From Thiohalospira halophila DSM 15071 (GTDB lineage: Bacteria > Pseudomonadota > Gammaproteobacteria > Thiohalospirales > Thiohalospiraceae), in NCBI RefSeq assembly GCF_900112605.1, contig NZ_FOMJ01000007.1, forward strand, positions 62,001-126,000: a DNA stretch of 64,000 nucleotides, read 5' to 3'. A program made the position numbers and the translations under genes. A model generated the notes under the pieces. The model did not search any database and was not told where the DNA came from. It saw only the letters and a list, made by a program, of their open reading frames with translations. Every line of letters begins with the position of its first letter. Within the stretch, counting starts at the first letter, position 1. Shown one piece after another: positions 31,741-40,405 of this stretch.

Positions 31741-31946
31741 GCGCGACCTACCGCACCGTGGACGGCGACCTGCTCGACGCCATCTGCTACCGACACTACG
31801 GCCGGGAGTCCGCCGTGGTGGCCGTCATGGAGTCCAATCCGGGGCTGGCGGATCTTGGCCCCGTCCTCGAGGCCGGCACCGTGATCACCCTGCCGGACCT
31901 CCCCGACGCCGAGGAGGGCCCGGGCGCGCCCCGGCTCTGGGACTGA
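31737..31946 (+). CDS. Tail protein gpX (LysM-like)
   Basis: 69 aa. TYRTVDGDLLDAICYRHYG, then VMESNPGLADLGPVLEAGTV and ITLPDL, is the P2 gpX pattern, a LysM-like fold in the baseplate hub. Its stop shares one base with the next start (TGATG). Confidence 0.9.
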   Translation: MSATYRTVDGDLLDAICYRHYGRESAVVAVMESNPGLADLGPVLEAGTVITLPDLPDAEEGPGAPRLWD

Positions 31947-32941
31947 TGAAGCCGCAGATCGCCCTTACCATCGACGGCGAGCCCGCGAGCGACGAGCTGC
32001 AGCGCCGCCTCCGCCGCGCCTCCGCCTCCCAGGAGGCGGGCGACCGCGCCGGCTCGCTGGATCTGGCCTTCCACAACGACCCGCCGCTGGAACTGCCGCG
32101 CGTGGGCGTGGAGATCGGCGTGCGCATGGGGTATCACGGCCGGGAGCTCCACCGCGTCGGCGCCTACGTGGTCGACAGCGTGGAGGCCGGCGGCCCCCGG
32201 CCGGAGATCAGCCTGCGCGCCAGCGCCATCAACTGGACCGACTCCGCCACCGCCGGCGGCGCCGGCCCGGGTATGCGCGAGCCGCGCACCCGCGTGTGGG
32301 AGGGGCTTACGCTCGCCGGCATCGCCGAGACCATCGCCGGCGAGCACGGGCTGACGCCGAAGATCCACCCCGACCTGGCCAGCGTCGAGATCCCGCACCT
32401 GGACCAGATCGACCAGTCCGATCAGTCCATCCTCACGGAGCTGGGGCGGCGCTACAATGCCGTGGCCACCGTCCTGGCCGGCCGTCTTATGATGACCCCG
32501 CGCGGGTCCGGCCAGGGCGCCGACGGCTCCAGCCTGCCGGCCGTGGAGATCGACGTTACCGAGGCCAGCCGCTGGAGCATCAGCCAGGACAGCCGCGCCG
32601 AGCTGCAGAGCGTCACCGCCCATTATCACGACTTCGCCACCGCCGTGCGCATGGCGGTCACCGTGGGCAGCGGCGAGCCGGCCACCGTCCTGCGCGACGT
32701 CTACCCCACCGAGGTGGAGGCCCGCGCCGCCGCCCGGGCGCGCCTGGCCGAGTCTCGCCGGCAGGCCATGAAGCTATCCCTCTCGCTGCCGGCCCGCCCG
32801 GATCTCTTCCTCGAGTCTCCCATCACCCTCCCCGGCGTTCCGCCCGGCTACGCCGACGGCGAGTGGGTAATCAACTCCGTGAGCCACGAGATCGGCCGCG
32901 GGGGCACTACCCGGCTCAAGGCCGAGCCCCGAGCCACCTAG
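31946..32941 (+). CDS. Late control/baseplate hub protein gpD
   Basis: 331 aa. Starts MKPQIALTIDGEPAS and has LRASAINWTDSATAGGAGPG, EPRTRVWEGLTLAGIAETIA and a C-terminal YADGEWVINSVSHEIGRGGT, all typical of P2 gpD. It is a baseplate hub protein, named for effects on late control. It completes the U-X-D cluster. Confidence 0.9.
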   Translation: MKPQIALTIDGEPASDELQRRLRRASASQEAGDRAGSLDLAFHNDPPLELPRVGVEIGVRMGYHGRELHRVGAYVVDSVEAGGPRPEISLRASAINWTDSATAGGAGPGMREPRTRVWEGLTLAGIAETIAGEHGLTPKIHPDLASVEIPHLDQIDQSDQSILTELGRRYNAVATVLAGRLMMTPRGSGQGADGSSLPAVEIDVTEASRWSISQDSRAELQSVTAHYHDFATAVRMAVTVGSGEPATVLRDVYPTEVEARAAARARLAESRRQAMKLSLSLPARPDLFLESPITLPGVPPGYADGEWVINSVSHEIGRGGTTRLKAEPRAT

Positions 32942-33003
32942 CCCGGTTGCGCCCCGCGCCAGCCCCGGGCAGGGTAGCGCCAGGCACACAAGGAGACCCC
33001 GCC

Positions 33004-33714
33004 ATGGATATAATCTGGATGATCCTCGGCTACGGCCTCGCGCTGTTCGCCGTCCTCATGTTCATCGTGGCCGTCGTCGGCCTGGTGCGCCCCAGCGCCC
33101 TGGCCAACGACCGCGACCCCAACCCGACCCGGCGGGGCACCGTCGGCCCCGCCCTGGGCGTCGCCGTGGGCGCCCTCATCATCGGCCGCGCCCTGATGCC
33201 CGAGCCCGACGCCGGGACCAGCGCTGAGAGCGCGAACCCGGCCGACCCGGAGGCCGCCGCCGAGGCCGCCCTGCGCGATGCCGGCGGCTGGGGCGCGAGC
33301 TACGAGATCGGCGAAGTCCGCTCCACTCTCCAGGTGGGCGACGAGATGCTGGGAGAGGTCTTCGTGGACCTGGGCCCGACCGGCAGCCAGGCCGACGCCG
33401 TGCGCACCTGGGGCCAGGCCGCCCGCGACATTCTCACCGAGGCGGGCGAACCGGCCCTCGAACACTACGACCGGGTGCTGTTCTACCTGCGCCAAGAGAC
33501 CCAGGGCGGCGGCCACCACCTCGCCGCCAAGGCGCGCTGGACGACCGACGACGCCCGGGACCTGATCGATGAGCAGCACACCCAGCCCTATCAGCGCTGG
33601 ATCGACCAGGTCCACGAGCTGGAACTCAAGCCCATGGGCGGCCGCGCGGTCGCCGCCTGGTGCTCCGAGAATCGCCAGGACGCGCCGGGATTCTGCCGCT
33701 CGGCCGGGCTCTAG
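33004..33714 (+). CDS. Membrane protein at the right end of the prophage
   Basis: 236 aa, with AAGGAGACC before the ATG. Two N-terminal membrane helices (about 2-25, IIWMILGYGLALFAVLMFIV; and 46-60, VGPALGVAVGALIIG) are followed by a periplasmic or cytoplasmic acidic domain containing CRSAGL and WCSENRQ cysteines. Terminal prophage genes of this kind are often lysogenic-conversion genes. No family recognised. Confidence 0.6.
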   Translation: MDIIWMILGYGLALFAVLMFIVAVVGLVRPSALANDRDPNPTRRGTVGPALGVAVGALIIGRALMPEPDAGTSAESANPADPEAAAEAALRDAGGWGASYEIGEVRSTLQVGDEMLGEVFVDLGPTGSQADAVRTWGQAARDILTEAGEPALEHYDRVLFYLRQETQGGGHHLAAKARWTTDDARDLIDEQHTQPYQRWIDQVHELELKPMGGRAVAAWCSENRQDAPGFCRSAGL

Positions 33715-33884
33715 GCTGTATACAAGCCCCTATAGGGCGGGCGAATATATGCGGGCTGCGAGGCGGGAATCGGGGAATGGTTTGTATACCAGAAAACTAT
33801 ATATTTCCTTCCAAGTCATGCAGTTAACCAACGCATGCCTCCCAATAGCCCACTGTGCCGGGAAAGTTTAGACTAATTCTAAAT
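33715..33884. other. AT-rich prophage-pyrD junction (possible attR)
   Basis: 170 bp of sharply lower GC. It holds two copies of GTATAC context (TGTATACAA at 33717-33725; TTGTATACC at 33782-33790), a CCCTATAGGG palindrome and a TTTAGA-N5-TCTAAA dyad (33867-33883) just before pyrD. The host gene begins here, so the attachment site or its arms are probably inside. No core repeat can be confirmed because the left end is out of view. Confidence 0.45.
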
Positions 33885-34898
33885 ATGTTCGACGCCTACC
33901 GCCTCCTCCGCCCCCTGCTCTTCGCCCTCCCCGCCGAGACCGCCCACGGCGCCACCCTGGCCGGGCTGGACGCCGCCCACCGCCTGGGGCTCCTGCGAGC
34001 CCGGCCGGCGGGGCGCCCCGTGCGCTGCCTGGGGCTGGAGCTGGCCAACGGCGTCGGCCTGGCCGCCGGCCTCGACAAGAATGCCGACCACGTGGATGCC
34101 CTGGGCGCCCTGGGCTTCGGCAGCATCGAGGTGGGCACGGTAACCCCCCGGCCCCAGCCGGGCAGCCCCCGGCCGCGCCTCTTCCGGCTGCCGCCGGCGG
34201 AGGCCCTCATCAACCGCATGGGCTTCAACAACAAGGGGGTGGACCACCTGGTCCGCCAGCTGGAGCGGCGCCGCTATACCGGCCACGTGGGGGTGAACAT
34301 CGGCCGCAACGCCGACACGCCGCCCGAGCAGGCGGTGGAGGACTACCGCACCGGGCTGAAACGCGCCCACGGCGTGGCCGACTGGATCACGGTGAACATC
34401 TCCTCGCCCAACACCACCGGCCTGCGCGACCTCCAGGGGGCCGACCGGATCGGCCGCCTGCTGGGGGAGCTGCGCGAGACCGCGGAGGGGCTGGACGGCG
34501 CCGGGCGGCGGGTACCGCTGGTGGTGAAGATCGCCCCGGACCTGGACCGGGACGAGGTCGCCGCCATCGCGACCGGGGTCCGGGAGGCCGGCATCGACGG
34601 CGTCATCGCCACCAACACCACCATCGACCGCACCAGCGTCCGCAACCTCCCCCACGGCGAGGAGAGCGGCGGCCTCTCGGGGGCGCCGGTGGCCCCGGCG
34701 GCGCGCCAGGTCCTGGCGTGGCTGGCCGAGGAGCTGGACGGGGGCGTCGACCTCATCGCCGCCGGCGGGATCCTCGACGGCGAGGAGGCCGCCGACCGAA
34801 TCACCGCCGGCGCCTGCCTGGTCCAGCTCTACACCGGCCTCATCTACCGCGGCCCCGGCCTGGTCCGCGAGGTGGCGGAGGCCGTGGCCCGGGCCTGA
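33885..34898 (+). CDS. pyrD: Dihydroorotate dehydrogenase (quinone), class 2
   Basis: 337 aa from the ATG at 33885. It catalyses dihydroorotate oxidation to orotate at the membrane, in pyrimidine synthesis. Visible: GLAAGLDKNADHV (58-70, FMN Lys65), MGFNNKG (112-118), the catalytic Ser174 in NISSPNT (class 2 uses Ser), KIAPDL and GLSGAPVAP phosphate-binding residues. Starts with the amphipathic helix FDAYRLLRPLLFALP, which class 2 enzymes use for quinone access. It is the first host gene right of the prophage, and the prophage end supplies its upstream region. Confidence 0.96.
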   Translation: MFDAYRLLRPLLFALPAETAHGATLAGLDAAHRLGLLRARPAGRPVRCLGLELANGVGLAAGLDKNADHVDALGALGFGSIEVGTVTPRPQPGSPRPRLFRLPPAEALINRMGFNNKGVDHLVRQLERRRYTGHVGVNIGRNADTPPEQAVEDYRTGLKRAHGVADWITVNISSPNTTGLRDLQGADRIGRLLGELRETAEGLDGAGRRVPLVVKIAPDLDRDEVAAIATGVREAGIDGVIATNTTIDRTSVRNLPHGEESGGLSGAPVAPAARQVLAWLAEELDGGVDLIAAGGILDGEEAADRITAGACLVQLYTGLIYRGPGLVREVAEAVARA

Positions 34899-34921
34899 CG
34901 GGGCCCAGGGCCTGATGGGAT

Positions 34922-35758
34922 TTAGATCTCCAGGAAGTGGAGGATGGCGTCGAGCCCGGCATAGTGGAGGACCACGTCGGCCTCGGCACGCACCTTGGGC
35001 TTGGCCCGGAAGGCGACACCCAGCCCGGCCCGCTCCAGCATGGGCAGGTCGTTGGCGCCGTCGCCGGCGGCGATGACCTGCTCCGGGACGATACCCAGGC
35101 GCTGGCAGAGCTCCTCCAGGAAGGCGCGCTTGCGGGCGGCACCGACGATGGCGCCCTGCACCTGGCCGGTTAGCCGGCCGTCATCCATCTCCAGGGCGTT
35201 GGCCAGGGCGTACTCGATGCCGTAGTCCTGCTGCAGGCCATCGGTAAAGTAGGTGAAACCGCCGGAGACCACGGCGCGCAGGATGGCCCGCTCCGCCAGA
35301 CCGGCCAGCAGCGCCTCCGCTCCCGGGTTGAGCCGCAGCCGGTCGCGATAGATCTGCGCCAGGACACCCTCGTCCAGACCGGTGAGCGCCTCCACTCGCT
35401 GGGTGAGCGACTCCTCGAAGCCGATCTCCCCGCGCATGGCCGCCTCGGTCACCGCCGCCACCTCCGGCTTGCGGCCGGCGAAGTCGGCGATCTCGTCCAC
35501 GCACTCGATGTTGATGAGGGTGGAGTCCATGTCGGAGATAAAGAGCGCCACCCGCCCGGGGTCGAAGCCCTCGGGGACCGGGTTGAGGTCGAAGGGGACC
35601 TGTTCACGCAGGCCCTCCAGTTCCGCCACATCCGGGCGCCGCTGCAGCGGCAGGCGCCAGTGGCCGGTGCGCTGTTCAGCGGGGCCGGCGGCGACCGCGG
35701 CCAGCGCGGGATGGTTCGGGGCCTCGGGATCGGGGGTGTGCAGGAGGAGCTGGGACAT
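34922..35758 (-). CDS. serB: Phosphoserine phosphatase
   Basis: 278 aa. HAD-superfamily enzyme making serine from phosphoserine. Nucleophile motif ISDMDSTLI (Asp76, Asp78) is at residues 74-82, and GDGANDLPML near residue 245 binds Mg2+. Short N-terminal domain (1-60) in place of the full ACT domains of some SerBs. The minus strand has a TATAAT box at 35793-35788, 30 bp upstream of the start, as a likely -10. Divergent from the pentapeptide gene. Confidence 0.93.
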   Translation of the reverse strand: MSQLLLHTPDPEAPNHPALAAVAAGPAEQRTGHWRLPLQRRPDVAELEGLREQVPFDLNPVPEGFDPGRVALFISDMDSTLINIECVDEIADFAGRKPEVAAVTEAAMRGEIGFEESLTQRVEALTGLDEGVLAQIYRDRLRLNPGAEALLAGLAERAILRAVVSGGFTYFTDGLQQDYGIEYALANALEMDDGRLTGQVQGAIVGAARKRAFLEELCQRLGIVPEQVIAAGDGANDLPMLERAGLGVAFRAKPKVRAEADVVLHYAGLDAILHFLEI

Positions 35759-35873
35759 GGTGGCTCGCGATTCTGGGTCAGCCGGACATTATACGTCCCC
35801 CACCCGACCCGTTGCCACGCTTGGCCTCGGCCCCCCGGCGTGCAAGACTGGCCAGCCCAGTCGGAGGTTGTCC

Positions 35874-36614
35874 ATGCTGCGTGTCCTCGTCGTCGCCTTC
35901 CTGCTCGCTGCCGCGCCGGTGGCCCTGGCCGGCTGTGACGATCCCCCGGCGCCCCGGGTGATCTGGTCGGGCTGCGACAAGGCCGGGGCCGATCTGGCCG
36001 GGGTCGACCTCACCGGCGCGACCCTGAGCCGGACCAATCTCCGCGGGGCCGATCTTACCGGCGCCAGGCTGGAGAAGGCCGACCTGGACTACGTCGACCT
36101 GCGCGAGGCCGATCTCCGGGATGCCATGCTGGCGGACGCCTACCTCATGGGGATGAAGGCGGCCCATGCCGACTTCCGCCGGGCCGACCTGCGCCGCATC
36201 GCCGCCGACCGTGCCGACTTCACGGAGACCCGGTTCAACGGCGCCCGGCTGGACGGGGCCAGCCTGGTACAGGCCACCCTCGCCCGGGCCGACCTCACCG
36301 GGGCCCGGCTGGATGGCGCCAACCTCGACCAGGCCGACCTCACCGGCGCCATCCTGGTGGACGCCGGCCTGCGCGAGGCCACCCTCACCGAGGCCGACCT
36401 CACCGATGCCGACCTGCGCCGGGCCGATGCCGAGCGCGCCAACTTCGGCGAGGCGCGGCTGCGCCGGGTGGACCTGCGCGAGGCCATCCTGCGCCACGCC
36501 GACCTGGCCCGGGCGGAGCTCTCCGGCGAACGGCTGGAGGGGGCCATCCTGGAATACGCCACCTGGCCCGACCATCGCCGCTGCAGCGGCGGCTCGGTGG
36601 GGCGCTGCGAGTAG
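35874..36614 (+). CDS. Pentapeptide-repeat lipoprotein
   Basis: 246 aa with GGAGG upstream of the ATG. Signal peptide MLRVLVVAFLLAAAPVALAG with a lipobox LAGC at Cys21 followed by Asp, so a lipoprotein probably kept in the inner membrane (Asp at +2). From residue 35 to 225 there are A(D/N)LxxA-type pentapeptide repeats (ADLAGVDLTGATLSRTNLRG) expected to fold as a right-handed beta helix. Roles vary and the target here is unknown. It is followed by an ABC exporter. Confidence 0.85.
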   Translation: MLRVLVVAFLLAAAPVALAGCDDPPAPRVIWSGCDKAGADLAGVDLTGATLSRTNLRGADLTGARLEKADLDYVDLREADLRDAMLADAYLMGMKAAHADFRRADLRRIAADRADFTETRFNGARLDGASLVQATLARADLTGARLDGANLDQADLTGAILVDAGLREATLTEADLTDADLRRADAERANFGEARLRRVDLREAILRHADLARAELSGERLEGAILEYATWPDHRRCSGGSVGRCE

Positions 36615-36622
36615 GGGGCGAC

Positions 36623-37516
36623 GTGGAGACACCCATCCTGGCGGTGGAGGGCCTGGTCAAGCGCTACCCCGGCGGCGTCACCGCCGTGGACGGCGTCGAC
36701 CTCGCCGTGCCGGAGGGGATCTGCTTCGGCCTGCTGGGGCCCAACGGCGCCGGCAAGACCTCCACGGTGGAGATCCTCGAGGGGATCCACGAGCCCACCG
36801 CCGGCACCGTCCGCTACCGCGGTCGGCCCCGGGACCGGCGCTTTCGCGACGAGGTGGGGGTCCAGTTCCAGAGCACCGTCCTCCAGGACTTCCTCACCGT
36901 CCGCGAGATCCTCACCCTGTTCCGCCGCCTCTATCCCGCCGGCCGGGACGTGGACGAGCTGCTGGCCGAGGTGGCGCTCACCGAGTTCGCCGGCCGCGAC
37001 AACCGCCACCTCTCCGGCGGCCAGCGCCAGCGGCTGCTGCTGGCCTGCGCCCTGGTCAACGACCCGGCCCTGGTCTTCCTGGACGAGCCCACCACCGGTC
37101 TGGATCCCCAGGCCCGGCGCAACTTCTGGGCGCTGGTGGAGCGGATCCGCGAACGCGGCACCACCGTGATCCTGACCACCCACTACATGGAGGAGGCCTA
37201 CGTCCTCTGCGACACCATCGCCATCATGGATCGCGGCCAGGTCATCGCCGAGGGCCCGCCCCGGGAACTGCTGGACCGCCACTTCCGCGAGGCCGTGATG
37301 GAGCTGCCCCGGCTGGACCTGCCCACCGTCCCCGCCCTGAGCCGGGCCCGGGTGGAGATGGGGCGGGACGTGGTCACCCTGCTCACCGACGAGGTCAACA
37401 CCACCCTCGCCGAACTCACCGCCGCCGGCGTGGACCTGCAGAACCTGCGCATCCGCGAGCGCAGCCTGGAGGACCTCTTCCTCCATCTCACCGGCGAGGG
37501 GCTACGGGGGGGATGA
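36623..37516 (+). CDS. ABC-2 exporter ATP-binding protein
   Basis: 297 aa from the GTG at 36623. Walker A GPNGAGKTS (39-47), signature LSGGQRQRLL, Walker B LVFLDEPTTGLD and the H-loop TTHYMEEA are present. It powers a membrane exporter together with the permease 4 bp downstream. Substrate unknown; family members (CcmA/NodI-like) export drugs or polysaccharides. Confidence 0.92.
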   Translation: METPILAVEGLVKRYPGGVTAVDGVDLAVPEGICFGLLGPNGAGKTSTVEILEGIHEPTAGTVRYRGRPRDRRFRDEVGVQFQSTVLQDFLTVREILTLFRRLYPAGRDVDELLAEVALTEFAGRDNRHLSGGQRQRLLLACALVNDPALVFLDEPTTGLDPQARRNFWALVERIRERGTTVILTTHYMEEAYVLCDTIAIMDRGQVIAEGPPRELLDRHFREAVMELPRLDLPTVPALSRARVEMGRDVVTLLTDEVNTTLAELTAAGVDLQNLRIRERSLEDLFLHLTGEGLRGG

Positions 37517-37520
37517 GGCG

Positions 37521-38510
37521 ATGATCGACTTCTCGCCCCGCCGCTTCCGGGCCACCTTCGCCGCGCGCAACCGGGAGTTCCTGCGCGACCGCGCGGCGCT
37601 GACCTGGAACCTGCTGCTGCCGGCGCTCATCGTCCTGGGCTTCGCCTTCGCCTTCGGCGGCGTGGGCAAGGTGGACCTCACCGCCGGGGTCATCGGCGAC
37701 CCGGCGGCGCTGGACGAGGCCAGTCCCCTGGCTCTGGAGCCGGTGGGGCGCGAGGCGGGGCTGGAGCGGCTGCGCCACCAGCGCCTGGATCTGCTGGTGG
37801 ACCCGGCGGCGCGGACCTACTGGGTGAATCCCGACAGCGACCGGGGCCGGCTGGCCGCCCGGGCGCTCACCCCCGCCGAGGGCTGGGAGGCTCAACCGGT
37901 ACCCGGGGAGCCGCTGCGCTACGTGGACTGGCTGGTACCGGGGATCCTGGCCATGAACATGATGTTCTCCGCCCTCTACGGCGTGGGCTACGTCATCGTC
38001 CGCTACCGCAAGAACGGCGTCCTCAAGCGGCTCTCCGCGACGCCGCTCACCGCCTTCGAGTTCCTGGCGGCCCAGGTGGCCTCGCGCTGGTGGCTGCTGC
38101 TGGCCATGACCGCCGCCGTCTACCTGGGGACCTGGTCCCTGGTGGGCTTCCCCCTGCGGGGCTCACCGCTGGCCCTGGTGCTCACCTTCGCCTGCGGGGG
38201 GCTGGCGCTCATCAGCCTGGGGCTGCTCGCCTCGGTGCGGCTGGCCAGCGAGGAGATGGCGGAGGGGGTGCTGAACCTCCTGGCCTGGCCCATGATGTTC
38301 CTGTCGGGGGTCTGGTTCGCCACCGACCGCCTCCACCCGTGGCTGGAGGAGGCGGCCTGGGTCCTGCCGCTGACCCACGTCACCCACGCCGCCCGGGCCG
38401 TGATGCTCGACGGCGCCGGCGTGGCCGACATCGCCGGTCACCTCCTGATCCTCCTGGCCATGGCGCTGGTGCTGCTGGTGGTGGGCGCCCGCCTCTTCCG
38501 CTGGGAATAG
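37521..38510 (+). CDS. ABC-2 type permease
   Basis: 329 aa. An N-terminal helix (LTWNLLLPALIVLGFAFAFG), a large periplasmic loop (70-140), then five hydrophobic helices (LVPGILAMNMMFSALYGVGY ... LILLAMALVLLVVGARLF). Typical of ABC-2 transporters whose loop lies in the periplasm. Coupled to the ATPase above, and likely a dimer with it. Confidence 0.9.
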   Translation: MIDFSPRRFRATFAARNREFLRDRAALTWNLLLPALIVLGFAFAFGGVGKVDLTAGVIGDPAALDEASPLALEPVGREAGLERLRHQRLDLLVDPAARTYWVNPDSDRGRLAARALTPAEGWEAQPVPGEPLRYVDWLVPGILAMNMMFSALYGVGYVIVRYRKNGVLKRLSATPLTAFEFLAAQVASRWWLLLAMTAAVYLGTWSLVGFPLRGSPLALVLTFACGGLALISLGLLASVRLASEEMAEGVLNLLAWPMMFLSGVWFATDRLHPWLEEAAWVLPLTHVTHAARAVMLDGAGVADIAGHLLILLAMALVLLVVGARLFRWE

Positions 38511-38514
38511 TCCG

Positions 38515-39000
38515 ATGACGGAGTCGGCCCCGCAGGACCCCCTCGACCACCCGCTGGCCCGCCTGGTAGCGGGAGAGGCCCCCGGCGCCGTGCTCGCCAT
38601 CGCCCCGCCGGACCACCCGGGGCTGGTCGCCGCCCAGGCGGCGGCGCCGGGCGCCGAATGGACCCTCCTGCCGCCAGGGAGCCAGGTGGCAGACCTGCCG
38701 CAGACCCGGTTCGACCTCGCCCTGCTCCTCCACGCCGTGGAGCCGCTGGAATCCACCGCCGGCGAGCAGCTCATCGGCCGGGTCCGGGACCTGCTGGCCC
38801 CTCGGCTCATCCTGGCCGTGGCGGCCGGCACCCGGTCGGCCAACGCCCTGCGCGGCCTGGGCCTGGTCCACGCCGGCGACAGCGACGACGGCGCCGTGGC
38901 GCTATGGACCTGGGACATCGCCACCTACAAGCTCACCCCCGACTGGCTCAACAGCCGCTTCTGGGCCAACCCGGAGCTCTTCGACGTCTACTGGTGGTAG
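38515..39000 (+). CDS. Hypothetical protein (DUF6231-like)
   Basis: 161 aa. Alpha/beta sequence with DLALLLHAVEPLESTAGEQL and a repeated LILAVAAG strand suggest a Rossmann-like fold without clear SAM motifs. It may belong to the DUF6231 family found beside such exporters in related genomes, but this is a memory-level guess. It starts 4 bp after the permease stop. Confidence 0.5.
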   Translation: MTESAPQDPLDHPLARLVAGEAPGAVLAIAPPDHPGLVAAQAAAPGAEWTLLPPGSQVADLPQTRFDLALLLHAVEPLESTAGEQLIGRVRDLLAPRLILAVAAGTRSANALRGLGLVHAGDSDDGAVALWTWDIATYKLTPDWLNSRFWANPELFDVYWW

Positions 39001-39009
39001 CGGCGGGCG

Positions 39010-39924
39010 TCAGCCGCGAGGGTGGTGCTGCTGGTGGAGCTGCTCCAGGCGCGCCTGGGCGACGTGGGTGTAGATCTGGGTGGTGGAGAGGTCGGCGTGG
39101 CCCAGGAGCATCTGTACCGCCCGCAGGTCGGCGCCGTGATCCAGCAGGTGGGTGGCGAAGGCGTGGCGCAGGGTATGCGGCGAGAGGTGCTTCTCGATCC
39201 CGGCGAGGCCGGCGTAGCGGCGGATGAGCTGCCAGAAGGCCTGCCGGGTCATGGCCCCGCCCCGCCGGGTGACGAACAGCGCATCGCTGGCCCCACGCCC
39301 CTCGGCCAGGGCCGGCCGCCCCTCCCGGAGATACCGGCGCAGCCAGGCCGCCGCCTCGTCCCCCAGGGGCACCAGCCGCTCGCGGCCGCCCTTGCCCACC
39401 ACGTGGACCACCCCCTGCTGCAGGCTCACCCGCCCGGCCTCCAGGGTCACCAGCTCGGAGACGCGCAGCCCGGTGGCGTAGAGGACCTCCAGCATGGCGC
39501 GATCGCGCAGACCCCGGGGCTCGTCGGTGTCCGGCGCGGCCAGCAGGGCCTCCACCTCCCCCTCGGTGAGGGTCGCCGGTAGCGGACGGCCGAGCTGCGG
39601 CGGGTCGATGCGGGCGGTGGGATCGTCGGAGCGCCGCCCCTCGCGGACCTGGTAGCGGTAGAAGCGGCGCAGGGCCGAGAGCAGGCGGCGCACGGACCGC
39701 GGCCGCGCCCCCTGCTGCTCCCCCAGCCAGTCCAGGAGGTCGGCGCGACCGGCGGCGAGCAGGGGGGAGCGCCCCTGCTCACCCAGCCAGTAGGCCAGGC
39801 GCGCCAGGTCGTTGCGGTAGCCGGCCAGGGTGTTGGCCGCCAGCCCGTGCTCCATCCACAGGGCATCCAGGAAGGCCTCGATGGCCCGGCGATCGTCCTC
39901 GCGGATGCGGTCAATCCACGCCAC
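39010..39924 (-). CDS. xerD: Site-specific tyrosine recombinase (XerD-type)
   Basis: 304 aa from the GTG at 39924. The core-binding domain (FLDALWMEHGLAANTLAGYR) and catalytic residues Arg (YATGLRVSELV), His and Arg (HTLRHAFATHLL), second His (LGHADLSTTQ) and Tyr (IYTHV) are present. The XerD motif GHADLSTTQIYTHV and the length agree with the chromosome dimer-resolution recombinase. Overlaps the ogt stop by 14 bp. Confidence 0.9.
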   Translation of the reverse strand: MAWIDRIREDDRRAIEAFLDALWMEHGLAANTLAGYRNDLARLAYWLGEQGRSPLLAAGRADLLDWLGEQQGARPRSVRRLLSALRRFYRYQVREGRRSDDPTARIDPPQLGRPLPATLTEGEVEALLAAPDTDEPRGLRDRAMLEVLYATGLRVSELVTLEAGRVSLQQGVVHVVGKGGRERLVPLGDEAAAWLRRYLREGRPALAEGRGASDALFVTRRGGAMTRQAFWQLIRRYAGLAGIEKHLSPHTLRHAFATHLLDHGADLRAVQMLLGHADLSTTQIYTHVAQARLEQLHQQHHPRG

Positions 39925-40405
39925 GGGCGGCCTCCTCTTCCAGCAGCCACGCCTTGAAGGCGGCCAGGGGGCCCTCGCTGGCCCCGGCATACCCCCCCGG
40001 CCCATCCACCGCGACGACGCGGTGGCAGGGGACGATGAGGGGGAAGGGATTCGCCCGCGCCGCCATGGCCACCGCCCGGGGCGCGCTGCCGAGGGTGGTG
40101 GCCAGGTCGCGGTAGCTCACCGTCTGCCCGGGGTGCAGGGCCTGCAGCGTCGCCCGCAGCCGGCCCTGAAAGGGGGTCCGGGGCGGGGCCAGCGGCCAGT
40201 CGGGGAATCCCCGCCCGGCACCGCCCGGGTCGGCGACCAGCCGGTCCCCGACCTCGGCGGCGAGCCCCGTCCCGGCCTCCTCCGCTTCGGCCCCCTCGGC
40301 CGGGAGCAATCGGACCCGCTCCAGCTGCCCGCCCCGGGCCTCAATGGTGAGCCGGAGCCGGGCGTGGGCGGGACCGACAAGGCGACTCGCCGACTCACTC
40401 CCCAC
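39911..40405 (-). CDS. ogt: Methylated-DNA-protein cysteine methyltransferase
   Basis: 164 aa from the GTG at 40405, whose first codons overlap the preceding stop. The motif PCHRVV carries the alkyl-accepting Cys, with the RAVAMAARANPFPL helix-turn-helix and GGYAGA loop following the Ogt/Ada-C pattern. Repairs O6-methylguanine. N-terminal part is short and poorly conserved. Coupled to the TPR gene and xerD. Confidence 0.87.
   Translation of the reverse strand: MGSESASRLVGPAHARLRLTIEARGGQLERVRLLPAEGAEAEEAGTGLAAEVGDRLVADPGGAGRGFPDWPLAPPRTPFQGRLRATLQALHPGQTVSYRDLATTLGSAPRAVAMAARANPFPLIVPCHRVVAVDGPGGYAGASEGPLAAFKAWLLEEEAARGVD

Larger units (their letters stand above)
1..33880. mobile_element. 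Prophage (left end outside window), lambda-like head and P2/Mu-like contractile tail
   Basis: A continuous set of phage genes runs from the left edge to the membrane protein ending at 33714. The host pyrD gene begins at 33885. The order is leftward early operon, CI/Cro switch, replication, integrase, Mor-like activator, terminase, head, baseplate, fibre, DGR, sheath/tube, tape measure and U/X/D. The left attachment site is not in view. The right boundary is inferred to lie in the AT-rich 33715-33884 gap. All structural genes appear intact, so the element may be functional, but this is inference. Confidence 0.93.

Noticed and set aside
33867-33883. TTTAGA-N5-TCTAAA dyad as a fifth repressor operator
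   Set aside because: The half-sites have similar letters but different spacing (a GTTTA-N9-TAAAT reading instead of N6), so it does not fit the operator pattern.
36000-36560. Tandem DNA repeats
   Set aside because: The periodicity is from pentapeptide codons in a protein, not from a DNA repeat array.
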